From positions 1 through 20,868 of the forward strand of contig CAXSEA010000041.1 in NCBI GenBank assembly GCA_964235675.1: 20,868 nt of DNA. Direction: 5' to 3'. The notes below the pieces were generated by a model. That model saw nothing but the letters and a program-made list of their open reading frames with translations, ran no database searches and was not told where the DNA came from. Source of the stretch: CAXSEA01 sp964235675 (GTDB lineage Bacteria > Armatimonadota > Armatimonadia > Armatimonadales > Capsulimonadaceae). Both the position numbers and the translations under genes were made by a program. Of the stretch, positions 8,329 to 15,695 are shown one piece after another (within the stretch, counting starts at the first letter, position 1; each line of letters starts with the position of its first letter).

Positions 8329-9249
8329 TTAGAAGTAGCCTTCCCGCTTGCGGTCTTCCATCGCGGCTTCGGAGCGCTTGTCATCGGCGCGGTTGCCGCG
8401 CTCGGTGGTGCGGGTGGCAGCCACTTCCTGGATAATCTCCTCCACCGTCGTGGCGGGCGAGAGGATACCGCCGGTCGTGGTCATGTCGCCGATAGTCCGG
8501 AACCGAATCTTGTAATCGCGCGGCACTTCAGTCGGGCGCTTGTTTAAGTATGGCGAATCCGGCAGCAGCACGCCGCCTCGGTCGATCATCTGCCGAGTGT
8601 GGGTGAAGTAAAGCGTCGGCAGCTCAATTCGCTCTTGCAGGATATACTGCCAGACGTCCATCTCCGTCCAGTTGGAAATCGGAAAAATCCGGAAATGCTC
8701 GCCGGAGTGCTTTTTGCCGTTGAAGATGTTCCAAAGCTCGGGACGCTGATTCTTCGGGTCCCACTGGCCGAACTCGTCGCGGTGCGAGAAGAACCGCTCC
8801 TTGGCGCGCGCCTTCTCTTCGTCGCGCCGCCCGCCGCCCAGCGCGGCGTCGATCTTCAACTCTTCCAGCGCGTCCAGAAGCGTCACCGTCTGCAGCTTGT
8901 TGCGGGTGGCGTTAAACCCCTTTTCCTCGGCCACTCGCCCCTGGTCGATAGAGTCCTGCACCAGGCGCACTTCGGCCTTGGCCCCAATCTGATCCATCCA
9001 CCAATCCCTGTAATCCAGCGTCTCCTGAAAGTTGTGCCCGGTGTCGATATGCAGCAGCGGGAACGGAATCCGCGCCGGGTAGAACGCTTTTTTCGCCATC
9101 CAGCTCATTACAATCGAGTCTTTGCCGCCGCTAAACAGCAGGGCAGGGCGCTCGAACTGCGCGGCCACTTCGCGGATTACGTAGATCGACTCGGCTTCGA
9201 GCTCTTTCAGGTTCGACAGGCGGTAGTTTGGGGTCAGGGTCTCAGGCAT
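8329..9249 (-). CDS. cysD: Sulfate adenylyltransferase subunit 2
   Basis: A 306-residue CysD, the catalytic ATP sulfurylase subunit that makes APS and pyrophosphate. The PP-loop SGGKDS is at residues 40-45. FPLLHIDTGHNFQE, the GGGRRDEEKARAKERFFSHRDE segment and the FRIFPISNWTEMDVWQYI segment are typical. The C-terminal tail RKREGYF is also usual for the family. Length is normal. The ATG at 9249 has only a weak Shine-Dalgarno. An 89-base gap separates it from the sulfatase upstream; TATACT and GATAAT hexamers near 9290 could give it a promoter of its own. The partner is the cysN gene two genes further on. Confidence 0.97.
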   Translation of the reverse strand: MPETLTPNYRLSNLKELEAESIYVIREVAAQFERPALLFSGGKDSIVMSWMAKKAFYPARIPFPLLHIDTGHNFQETLDYRDWWMDQIGAKAEVRLVQDSIDQGRVAEEKGFNATRNKLQTVTLLDALEELKIDAALGGGRRDEEKARAKERFFSHRDEFGQWDPKNQRPELWNIFNGKKHSGEHFRIFPISNWTEMDVWQYILQERIELPTLYFTHTRQMIDRGGVLLPDSPYLNKRPTEVPRDYKIRFRTIGDMTTTGGILSPATTVEEIIQEVAATRTTERGNRADDKRSEAAMEDRKREGYF

Positions 9250-9338
9250 AAACTAATGGTGTTCTTACAACGTATTTCTATCGGGATTATCAGAAAAGTA
9301 TACCCAGCGGCTCATTGCTCGTCCGGGTCGCGGTTCGC

Positions 9339-10835
9339 CTACCACTTGGCGTCCCGGTTCGGCAGCGGGTCAGCCGTGTAAGCCATGCGGTCGGTCATTT
9401 TCAGCAAAAGCTCGGCGCGAACATCGAAGTACGCCGGGTCGGCATAGTGGTTGACAGTCTCGTTCGGGTCCTCGCGCAAATCGTACAGCTCGCCCGTCAC
9501 CATCCCGTGCATCACCACCAGCTTGTAGCGTTCGGTGCGCAGCATCGTGGCGTAGACACTGTTGCGGCCCGGCTCGGGGTAAGTGGTGCCGTAATGCTCG
9601 CAGTAGATATTGTCGCGCAAGCGGGAAGCGGGCTCTTCGCCCGTCAGCAACTTTTCGAGCGATATCCCCTGCATGCCCGAATAGCGCGGCAAACCCGCCA
9701 AATCCAGCAGCGTCGGCGCAATTTCCACCAGTTCGACTAACGCCTTGCTGCGCACGTTCTGCTCGATCACGCCGGGCCAGGAGAAGATCAGCGGCACGCG
9801 GATCGACGGTTCATAGAAAAATGGCCCTTTTAAATAGATGCCGTGGTCGCCAAGCAACTCGCCGTGGTCGCTCATAAAAATCACCAGCGTGTTCTCGCGC
9901 TGCCCGGTCCGCTCCAAAGAGTCCAGGATGCGGCCCACCTGAACGTCGATCAAATCCACCATCGCCCAGTACGCCGCCGTCACCTGCCTGTGGTCCCGCT
10001 CATCCATCCGGTCGTACGAATAAAAACCGGGCAAGCCGCCGTAAGCGCCGGTGTGGTCGATCTGCTGAAACAGCGGCTTGTTCGCCAGCTCGCCCTCGAC
10101 ATAATTAGGAAGGGGAATCTCGTCCAGCCTGTCGAGATACGGCCTTAGATACTCCTCCGGCGGATCGAACGGATGGTGCGGGTCGTAGATATTCGCTGAA
10201 AACAGCCAAGGCTCGCTCTGGCCGCTCTCGTCCGCAGCTGCACCGCCGTCACTCGCCGGACGAGCGTGGCGCTCGATAAACTCGATGGCGCGGTCGGCGC
10301 ACCAGGTGGTCTGATGCAGCTCTTCCGGCATGCTGGTCTGCACATACCGCGAATCCTCGAACCACTCGCGCCCAAACTTGTAGCCGCGCTCCGCCAGCCA
10401 GATATTGTAATCCGCCGTCGGCCACTCCCGGTCGGGATGATGCGACCAGTAAAACTCGGTGTAGCCATCCTCGATGCGACGCTCTCGGACAGCCGCCACC
10501 GAGGGATGCGCCGCCGAAAGATGCAGCTTGCCGGCCAGCCCGCAGTAGTAGCCCGATTCCGCCAGCATCCGGGTGACCAGCACCTCGTCCTCTGGAATCG
10601 ACTGGCCGTTCTGACGCGTGCGCGTGGTGCGCGGGTAGCGGCCCGTCAGAAAGCTTGCCCGCGACGGCGTACACAGCGGGTTTTGGCAATACGCATGCTC
10701 GAACAGCACCCCGCTTGCCGCCAGACGGTCGATATTGGGCGTCGTTACCCAGGGATTGCCGTAGCAGCCCAACGTATCGAAGCGCTGCTGGTCGGTGCAA
10801 ATCCATAAAATGTTCGGAATCATAACGCTGTTCAT
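9339..10835 (-). CDS. Type I (formylglycine-dependent) sulfatase
   Basis: A 498-residue sulfatase. The formylglycine motif CTPSRASFLTGR begins at C55, and C55 is the residue that would be oxidised. Metal-site elements are CTDQQ (D15, Q16) at the N-terminus and MSDHGELLGDHG in the middle of the chain. It cleaves sulfate esters or sulfamates; the substrate cannot be read from sequence, but the overall pattern resembles bacterial sulfatases for sulfated sugars. No signal peptide is present: residues 1-10 already form the first beta strand. It is therefore probably cytoplasmic and acts on imported or intracellular substrates. Two ATGs are possible; the second, at 10823, has GGATGA at a better distance. 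It follows the sulfotransferase by 19 bases, probably in one transcript. No formylglycine-generating enzyme is in the window. Confidence 0.93.
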   Translation of the reverse strand: MNSVMIPNILWICTDQQRFDTLGCYGNPWVTTPNIDRLAASGVLFEHAYCQNPLCTPSRASFLTGRYPRTTRTRQNGQSIPEDEVLVTRMLAESGYYCGLAGKLHLSAAHPSVAAVRERRIEDGYTEFYWSHHPDREWPTADYNIWLAERGYKFGREWFEDSRYVQTSMPEELHQTTWCADRAIEFIERHARPASDGGAAADESGQSEPWLFSANIYDPHHPFDPPEEYLRPYLDRLDEIPLPNYVEGELANKPLFQQIDHTGAYGGLPGFYSYDRMDERDHRQVTAAYWAMVDLIDVQVGRILDSLERTGQRENTLVIFMSDHGELLGDHGIYLKGPFFYEPSIRVPLIFSWPGVIEQNVRSKALVELVEIAPTLLDLAGLPRYSGMQGISLEKLLTGEEPASRLRDNIYCEHYGTTYPEPGRNSVYATMLRTERYKLVVMHGMVTGELYDLREDPNETVNHYADPAYFDVRAELLLKMTDRMAYTADPLPNRDAKW

Positions 10836-10854
10836 CCACCGCGCGGCGGTCCGG

Positions 10855-11703
10855 CTATCCGGAACTTGATGTCATCGCCGCCATCTCTGCCGCTCCCTCG
10901 GCTTCGTTGTCGCTGAGCCAATGGGTCAAATCGCGCCCGATCAAGTCCTGAAGGCGCAGGGTATCCTCGCGAAAGAACGCCCGCATTTCGCTTCGCACTT
11001 CCGGCAGCAAGGGGTAGCGCTCCTGAATACCGCGCAGCTCGCTGGTCGTATTGTGCCGCTGCGAGAGGTTGGCTTGGAACGTATCATCGACATTCAGCAG
11101 CCGGAACACCGAGCTGATCATCGCCTGCGGGTCAGTTCGCAAATCCTTATAAAGATAAACAGTTATTTGCTCCGCCGGAAATGCGTCGTAATAGCGCTGG
11201 AGCTGCTCGTAGTACAAGCCCATCCTCTTGTAGTGCCAGATGTGCTCCCAGTTCATCGCGATCCGCTCGTCTTCTCGCGCCAGCGCCGTGCGAAAGTCGG
11301 GGCTGTCCTCGCGCTGGTCGCGGAGCACGTGCAGAAAAGCCGAATAAGCGCGGTACACCGGATTGCGGACAATGGCAATCAACTGCGCGTCCGGCGCATG
11401 CGCGTGAATTCGCTCCGCCGCGCGGGCGCTATATAGATACAAAGGGGATGCCTCGCCGATAGCCGTCTCGCCGCGCACGCCATCAAACTGCGCTTCATAA
11501 GCGGGCAGCGACGTAATAGACAAGCGATTGACGTAAGCGTCGTCGCCCGGCCCGGCAAAAGCCAACGGCTCGCCTTCCAGCGCGAAGAAATTAGTCTCTT
11601 TTAGCGGGCTGACATACACCTGTGGATGCTGGTTCAAGTAGTGGTACACCGCCGTGGTTCCAGCTTTGGCGGCACCGAGCACGATAAAATTCGGAAGCGT
11701 CAT
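10855..11703 (-). CDS. PAPS-dependent sulfotransferase
   Basis: About 282 residues from the ATG at 11703. The 5'-phosphosulfate loop GAAKAGTT is at residues 10-17 immediately after the first beta strand, and the 3'-phosphate site IVRNPVYRAYS is at 111-121 (R113, S121). This is the heparan-type sulfotransferase fold: LKETNFF, GEASPLYLY and YKRMGLYYEQLQRYYDAFP are also typical. It transfers sulfate from PAPS to a sugar or other hydroxyl or amine; the acceptor is unknown. The frame also extends to a TTG at 11748, adding 15 residues, but the ATG places the PAPS loop at the usual distance from the N-terminus. It is the first gene of the minus-strand run. Having it with a sulfatase and CysDN suggests a locus that makes and edits a sulfated compound. 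Confidence 0.92.
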   Translation of the reverse strand: MTLPNFIVLGAAKAGTTAVYHYLNQHPQVYVSPLKETNFFALEGEPLAFAGPGDDAYVNRLSITSLPAYEAQFDGVRGETAIGEASPLYLYSARAAERIHAHAPDAQLIAIVRNPVYRAYSAFLHVLRDQREDSPDFRTALAREDERIAMNWEHIWHYKRMGLYYEQLQRYYDAFPAEQITVYLYKDLRTDPQAMISSVFRLLNVDDTFQANLSQRHNTTSELRGIQERYPLLPEVRSEMRAFFREDTLRLQDLIGRDLTHWLSDNEAEGAAEMAAMTSSSG

Positions 11704-11774
11704 GCTGTAACTGTACTCTAATGGTTCAACACGCGAAACGAAGGGCAAACCAGCCGCCCGCTCTCAGTTCCGCA

Positions 11775-11802
11775 ATCATACCCTACTTTGCATACTAGTT
11801 AA
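11775..11802 (-). promoter_or_regulatory. Candidate promoter of the sulfotransferase-led operon
   Basis: On the minus strand, TTAACT (11797-11802) and TATGAT (11775-11780) are spaced by 16 bases and lie about 70 bases upstream of the ATG at 11703. The -35 sits inside the 12-bp perfect palindrome CTAGTTAACTAG (11795-11806), a possible operator. The -35 match is poor, so confidence is limited. Confidence 0.35.
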
Positions 11803-11923
11803 CTAGGGTTTTTGACGTTTGGCAAAACTGGCCACGAGTTTTCAGCAGTGACAGACGTAAATCCCAAGGCATTGCCAATCGCCGTTTCGGCGCTAAATCG
11901 AAACTGAGGGCAATGCTCTGATT

Positions 11924-11956
11924 AATATTCATCCAGCTATAAAGATGATGAATATT
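11924..11956. repeat. Inverted repeat AATATTCATC / GATGAATATT
   Basis: Perfect 10-bp arms at 11924-11933 and 11947-11956 with a 13-base spacer, in AT-rich DNA upstream of the sulfotransferase operon. It could be a dimeric regulator site; no T run follows, so it is not an obvious terminator. Confidence 0.5.
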
Positions 11957-12444
11957 CTAAGCTTTGTTGCTAAATACATCCTTCATCGAAGTTCCGAGTC
12001 TTGTTCTACAAACAATTTCTCATCAAAATTTGCATCGGTAATGCCCCAAATTTATATGACAACCAAAGATCAAAAAAGGTTTATAGCTGCTTTAGAAAAA
12101 AGTTTCAAGTTTTTTCTCGATGCCGTGCACGGGCCAAATTCCATGGTAAAGTTATCTATTCGAGCCGCCGATTAGGCGGAGCATCGATTCCACGCAAGAC
12201 AATTTACGACGGGTTCGTGGCTTGCATCGGCACTTTACAGCGTCATTAATTTTTTCGATATCCGCTGTCACCGATCCATTCATTATTTTGATCATTCCTG
12301 TTCCTTCCACACGATTCTAAACGCTCCTGCTTTGCTGCGGGGCGTACCGGATACTAACAAAGCGGCGTTTCCTGTGAACGAGTGTCGTCTCTACAATCGT
12401 TCTTGCTGTTTCAAGCCGCAAAATTTCCAATATCAGAGCCGTCG

Positions 12445-12485
12445 CGCTTTTACTGCGATCCGCAGCGCGGATCGCAGTAAAAGCG
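12445..12485. repeat. 19-bp perfect hairpin with a 3-base loop
   Basis: CGCTTTTACTGCGATCCGC at 12445-12463 is exactly complementary to 12467-12485, with loop AGC. No T run follows on either strand, so it is not a standard terminator. A stem this long and perfect is unlikely by chance and suggests an RNA structure or the remnant end of a mobile element. Confidence 0.75.
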
Positions 12486-12720
12486 TGGCAAGCTGCATTG
12501 CTCGCAAAGTCGATGAAGACTTGTCGCGCATCGTGCTTGTCCAAGCTGACAAGCGCTTCGCGACTTGAGAAGTTCTTGATCGCCTTCCAGCGGCTCAAAC
12601 TGGGTGAACACGAAGATACAGCCAGCTCGCCGATTAGCGGCAAGCGAAACTGTTTTTACTCTCGAAACTGCATTCATGCGCGTCATTCGCCATTTAGTTT
12701 CGTGTTCCCACAGGTTTGAT

Positions 12721-12736
12721 GGCTTGAGTTCAAGCC
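12721..12736. promoter_or_regulatory. Palindrome GGCTTGA-GT-TCAAGCC, possible operator
   Basis: A perfect 16-base palindrome with a 2-base centre, about 200 bases before the first secreted-protein gene. Size and symmetry suit a dimeric regulator, but no promoter hexamers of quality were identified beside it. Confidence 0.3.
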
Positions 12737-12809
12737 GCAGCTAAATTTTGCGGAAATCAAATTGCGCCGACGGCTATGCATGCTGGCTAGCCCGATGAGC
12801 TGACAAACT

Positions 12810-12861
12810 GGACGCGTGCCGCAGAAGTGTCGAGGGGAGAATCCCGACACTGCGCGCGTCC
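12810..12861 (+). ncRNA. Strong two-part stem in the leader of the first secreted-protein gene
   Basis: The outer stem pairs GGACGCGTGC (12810-12819) with GCGCGCGTCC (12852-12861), 10 pairs including one G-U. The inner stem pairs AGTGTCG (12826-12832) with CGACACT (12845-12851). A six-base bulge (12820-12825) lies on the 5' side only, and the 12-base purine-rich loop contains GGGGAGAA. It ends about 75 bases before the ATG. It matches no riboswitch class I can recognise. It could be a leader regulatory element or simply a stable 5' structure. Confidence 0.5.
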
Positions 12862-12936
12862 CACAAGCTCGTGGTCTCTGCCCTTGGCATTAGCAGTGCC
12901 TGAAGGCCTTCTCCGGCGCGCACCACAGGAAAACAT

Positions 12937-14910
12937 ATGGTCACCACAAGTAAGAAGTCTCCTTACGCTTTGGGTTTGTACCGGCAACTATTTGCCTTGT
13001 TTATCGCGGCCGCCGCTGCTGCCGTCGTGATTGCTGCCCCTATCCCTGTCCATGCCGATGCAGTTGCCGCTGATGGCTCTGTAGGCGACAATACCCTTTG
13101 GGAAAATGGCACCGCCTCGGAATGGCATCTTGAGTTGCAGGAGCAGGGCACTCTAGCGATCACCAGCGGCATCGAGGCCGAGAACGACGCCGAGATCCGC
13201 GAAGGCTTTCTCGAGTTCGATTGGGGATTTGCCAAGCAAGCCTCAAACGGTTCCTTCCCCGGAACCTCGGGCGGCTCGACCGGTGAGCTGTTCCACAGCA
13301 CATCGCTTTTCATCGAGGCGGTCGCGCGAGCCGTCCTGCTTCTAAAGAGCTACTCGCCGACCACTTACACGCTCGATAAAAGCTACTACGACACGAAGAT
13401 CGCTGACTACACGGCTGATGTCAAAGCTGCCGCCGGCTGGCTGACCACTCCAAGTATCGCCGCCACGGGACAATCCTACAACTTGCCCTACACCCACCGC
13501 CGCTATGTGCTGGCAGCGTGCCTCGCCGAATCCGGCGCGCTGACCGGCGACTCCACCTTCACCGCCGACGCTCTCCCTTACGCGGAATCCGGAATCAGCC
13601 TGCAAAAGGGCGCGGGATGGAAGGCCGCCATTCCCAACCCTGTCAACGGCGTCTATGCCCCGGCAGTCCTAATGGCTCCCGGCGCCGCGACACCGTCCAA
13701 CACCTACAAGGTCGTTTCCGCAGTTGGCGTCGATCCCGAGAAAAACGGCTACGATACGCAATACCAGTGCATGGGGCTGTTCTACGCGAACACCTACTAT
13801 CCATACTGCACCAACTCCACCGTAAAAACAGAGATCGTCAACGTCATCAAGAACGGTCTCGCGTGGGAGGCGAGCTGGGTCGCTTCCGACGGAACGGTCA
13901 GTATTACCGGCGACAGCCGCACCGGCATCGAAACAGACCCCGACGGCGATATCAAAACTCCTACGGTGGGTCTCGACTGGGCGGCGTTTGACTTAGGCGA
14001 GCAGACTACCGGCGTGTCGGTTGACGCGGTTTATGCCGACCGGATTGCCAACTTCGGCGTCGCTGTGGATACGAACACCATTTATCCGAATGGCGCGGTA
14101 GACGGCAACGAAGCTTGGGAGAAGAACAAATCGCTTCCCATGAGCATCAGCAACCAGAAAATTGCCGTCGATTGGGTAGAAAGGGGCATCGCTCAAGAAA
14201 ACGATTCGTTTATCCAGACCGGTCTGAGCATCATCAACTGGGGGTTTCTCCATATGCGGTCAGCCGGTTACTTCGGAGTCTCAACCTCCCTCTACTACGG
14301 CAGCGCCTGCTTCATTGAGGCCGCCGCCCGCGCTTCCGAAGATCTGAAAAACTACAATCCCCAAACCTATACCCCGTCTACCGATTACACCAAGTGGGCG
14401 AACGCGACGCTTTCCCAATGCGTCACGGTCTGCAACTGGATGACCTCATCTTCGGTACAAGCGAAGTACGTTCACGGCATCGCGGCCATGACCAGCCATA
14501 TGTGGGCTGTCGCGGCAGCCTTGTCCGAGACCGGTGCCTACGCATCCATGCCGGATTTTCAAACCGACGCTCAAGAATTCGCCAACGACGCGATCAACCT
14601 TCAGCTCCCATCCGGTGAGGATCCCGAGAATGGTGCAATCGACATCAACAACCAAACTTATGGCTTGGTCTGCGCCGAGCACTACGCAGCTACCTGCAAC
14701 AGCAGCTCGGTCTTGTCCGCCACCAATGACGCGATCGACAACGGGCTGGTATGGCTTGGCGGCTATATCAGCCCGGCTGGAGTTATCTCCGGCACCTCGT
14801 CACCCGGTCTTCTCCCTATGCAGCACGCCTACAATCTAGCGGCAAATCTGCCGGACTCGGACTACTTCCAAGTGGTTCGCTACCGCTTGGGCGGAATGCC
14901 GGTCGAGTAA
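12937..14910 (+). CDS. Secreted two-lobed repeat protein of unknown family, paralogue A
   Basis: A 657-residue exported protein. The signal peptide has basic KK, an alanine-rich core and probable cleavage after PVHA (residue 40). The mature chain has two related lobes. Lobe 1 contains ENDAEIREGFLEFDWGF (from about 82), NGSFPGTSGGS, FIEAVARA and LPYTHRRYVLAACLAE. Lobe 2 contains QENDSFIQTGLSIINWGF (from about 418), GSACFIEAAARASEDL and a matching SHMWAVAAALSE. Regular amphipathic helices plus a GYDTQYQCMGLFYA element resemble alpha/alpha-toroid carbohydrate-active proteins, but I cannot name a family or a catalytic residue. Conserved cysteines suit an extracytoplasmic location. The ATG at 12937 has AGGA seven bases upstream. 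It is a close paralogue of the next plus-strand gene, and both end in VRYRLG..PVE. Coding and export are secure; function is unknown. Confidence 0.88.
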   Translation: MVTTSKKSPYALGLYRQLFALFIAAAAAAVVIAAPIPVHADAVAADGSVGDNTLWENGTASEWHLELQEQGTLAITSGIEAENDAEIREGFLEFDWGFAKQASNGSFPGTSGGSTGELFHSTSLFIEAVARAVLLLKSYSPTTYTLDKSYYDTKIADYTADVKAAAGWLTTPSIAATGQSYNLPYTHRRYVLAACLAESGALTGDSTFTADALPYAESGISLQKGAGWKAAIPNPVNGVYAPAVLMAPGAATPSNTYKVVSAVGVDPEKNGYDTQYQCMGLFYANTYYPYCTNSTVKTEIVNVIKNGLAWEASWVASDGTVSITGDSRTGIETDPDGDIKTPTVGLDWAAFDLGEQTTGVSVDAVYADRIANFGVAVDTNTIYPNGAVDGNEAWEKNKSLPMSISNQKIAVDWVERGIAQENDSFIQTGLSIINWGFLHMRSAGYFGVSTSLYYGSACFIEAAARASEDLKNYNPQTYTPSTDYTKWANATLSQCVTVCNWMTSSSVQAKYVHGIAAMTSHMWAVAAALSETGAYASMPDFQTDAQEFANDAINLQLPSGEDPENGAIDINNQTYGLVCAEHYAATCNSSSVLSATNDAIDNGLVWLGGYISPAGVISGTSSPGLLPMQHAYNLAANLPDSDYFQVVRYRLGGMPVE

Positions 14911-14918
14911 CCTAAATT

Positions 14919-14962
14919 AGCCTCTGCCGCATTGCTCCTCGACAAGCAATGCGGCAGAGGCT
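14919..14962 (+). terminator. 18-bp perfect hairpin after paralogue A
   Basis: AGCCTCTGCCGCATTGCT (14919-14936) pairs perfectly with 14945-14962 around an 8-base loop, 9 bases after the stop. Only a weak T-rich tract follows (CTTCTTTCTCC), so it may protect the 3' end or pause RNA polymerase ahead of the stronger terminator immediately downstream. Confidence 0.65.
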
Positions 14963-14980
14963 GGATTCACTTCTTTCTCC

Positions 14981-15030
14981 AGCGAATGCAGAGGAGCGTT
15001 TCGCCGCTCTCTCTCTGCATTCGCTTTTTT
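14981..15030 (+). terminator. Rho-independent terminator after paralogue A
   Basis: AGCGAATGCAGAG (14981-14993) pairs with CTCTGCATTCGCT (15013-15025), with GAGCG/CGCTC extending the stem past a 3-base bulge. Six Ts follow (15025-15030). This is a textbook intrinsic terminator, in tandem with the preceding hairpin. Confidence 0.85.
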
Positions 15031-15585
15031 ATGTCGCCTTCGCTCTTTCATCCGCAGATTCGCACAGTCGGTCTCCACGCTCGTCAGTTTGCCTATGGTC
15101 GTGCAGCGCCTCCGATTTCCGGCGCTTGGACTGACGGAAGGCTGCCGGACGAGATGCAAAGACTCCCTGAGCAAAAGCGGTATTTTCACCGATTATAAAC
15201 ACGTGTTGATTAACTGCCGGTGTTTGAGTAATCCGAGGCGCGGAGCTGAACCAAACTGAACTCGCTGGATTAACAATCCAGCAAACCGTTCGACAGTTTT
15301 GGTTTTTGGCTCAATTCGGAACGCGGACGATCTGCGCTGACGCTTATCTCAGGCCTGACTCGATTTGCACAAACATTTCGGCATTCGAGCATATAAAACC
15401 AGTATTAGTTTGGATTGCACAAACTTAAATTGCCATATTATCAGCGCCTTTTACAGGCATTTTTCAGGGTGCGCTGAAGATCGAATCAGCCAATATTAAA
15501 TTCACACGCTGATTGCATCAAGCAAAGCTCGTGTGGCGCGGCCGTGTGTCGCGACGATGACCTGCAGCAATATTGCTCGAAAAGA
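15031..15585. promoter_or_regulatory. Long upstream region of paralogue B with operator-like repeats
   Basis: No gene is supported here; minus frames such as 14917-15189 run through the terminators. It holds AACACGTGTT (15198-15207), the inverted repeat GCTGGATT-AAC-AATCCAGC (15264-15282) and the direct repeat TTGCACAAAC at 15365-15374 and 15415-15424, exactly 50 bases apart. AT-rich hexamers (TATAAA at 15392-15397, TATTAT at 15436-15441) lie downstream of each direct repeat, at 21 and 15 bases, which is not ideal spacing. The segment probably contains the promoter of paralogue B under regulator control; exact sites are uncertain. Confidence 0.35.
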
Positions 15586-15625
15586 CCGGGATTTCAATAA
15601 AGGCATCAGCCTTACTTATTCCCGG
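15586..15625 (+). ncRNA. Leader stem-loop upstream of paralogue B
   Basis: CCGGGA (15586-15591) pairs with TCCCGG (15620-15625), enclosing an inner stem AAGGC-ATCA-GCCTT (15600-15613). It is preceded by the palindrome AGCAATATTGCT (15567-15578) and ends 70 bases before the ATG. The arrangement of an outer and an inner stem is similar to the leader of paralogue A, though the bases differ. No known riboswitch motif is recognised. Confidence 0.35.
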
Positions 15626-15695
15626 CGGCGAGCGCCAACAGCGAATGGTCCGAGTCCGCGCAATTGCCGATAGACAAATCAAACAAGGACGGAAT

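Larger units (their letters stand above)
11807..12720. other. Gene-poor, partly AT-rich stretch
   Basis: I find no convincing gene here. Sequence from about 11920 to 12130 is clearly richer in A/T than its neighbours. Short frames exist on both strands (for example 11945-12175 plus and 12317-12643 minus), but they lack family resemblance, good ribosome sites and consistent codon use. The segment could be a decayed gene or a remnant of inserted DNA. It contains the inverted repeats listed separately. Confidence 0.55.

Noticed and set aside
8599..9381. Plus-strand open frame of 260 codons
   Set aside because: It is antisense to cysD, which has a complete PP-loop and full-length family match.
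10266..10808. Plus-strand open frame of 180 codons
   Set aside because: It is antisense to the sulfatase region containing the formylglycine motif.
11945..12175. 76-codon plus-strand frame in the AT-rich island
   Set aside because: There is no Shine-Dalgarno, no recognisable domain and low-complexity AT-driven composition.
12317..12643. 108-codon minus-strand frame spanning the 19-bp hairpin
   Set aside because: The hairpin forces a repeated AFTAIRAADRSKSA-like stretch, and no family resemblance or start context is seen. A degraded transposase was considered, but no motif supports it.
12795..12830. CGATGAG in the paralogue A leader as part of a hammerhead ribozyme
   Set aside because: The core CTGATGAG and a following GAAA between stems are not both present.
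15573..15695. N-terminal extension of paralogue B to an upstream start
   Set aside because: The signal peptide and Shine-Dalgarno fit the ATG at 15696. The extension reads through the leader stem and would bury the signal peptide.
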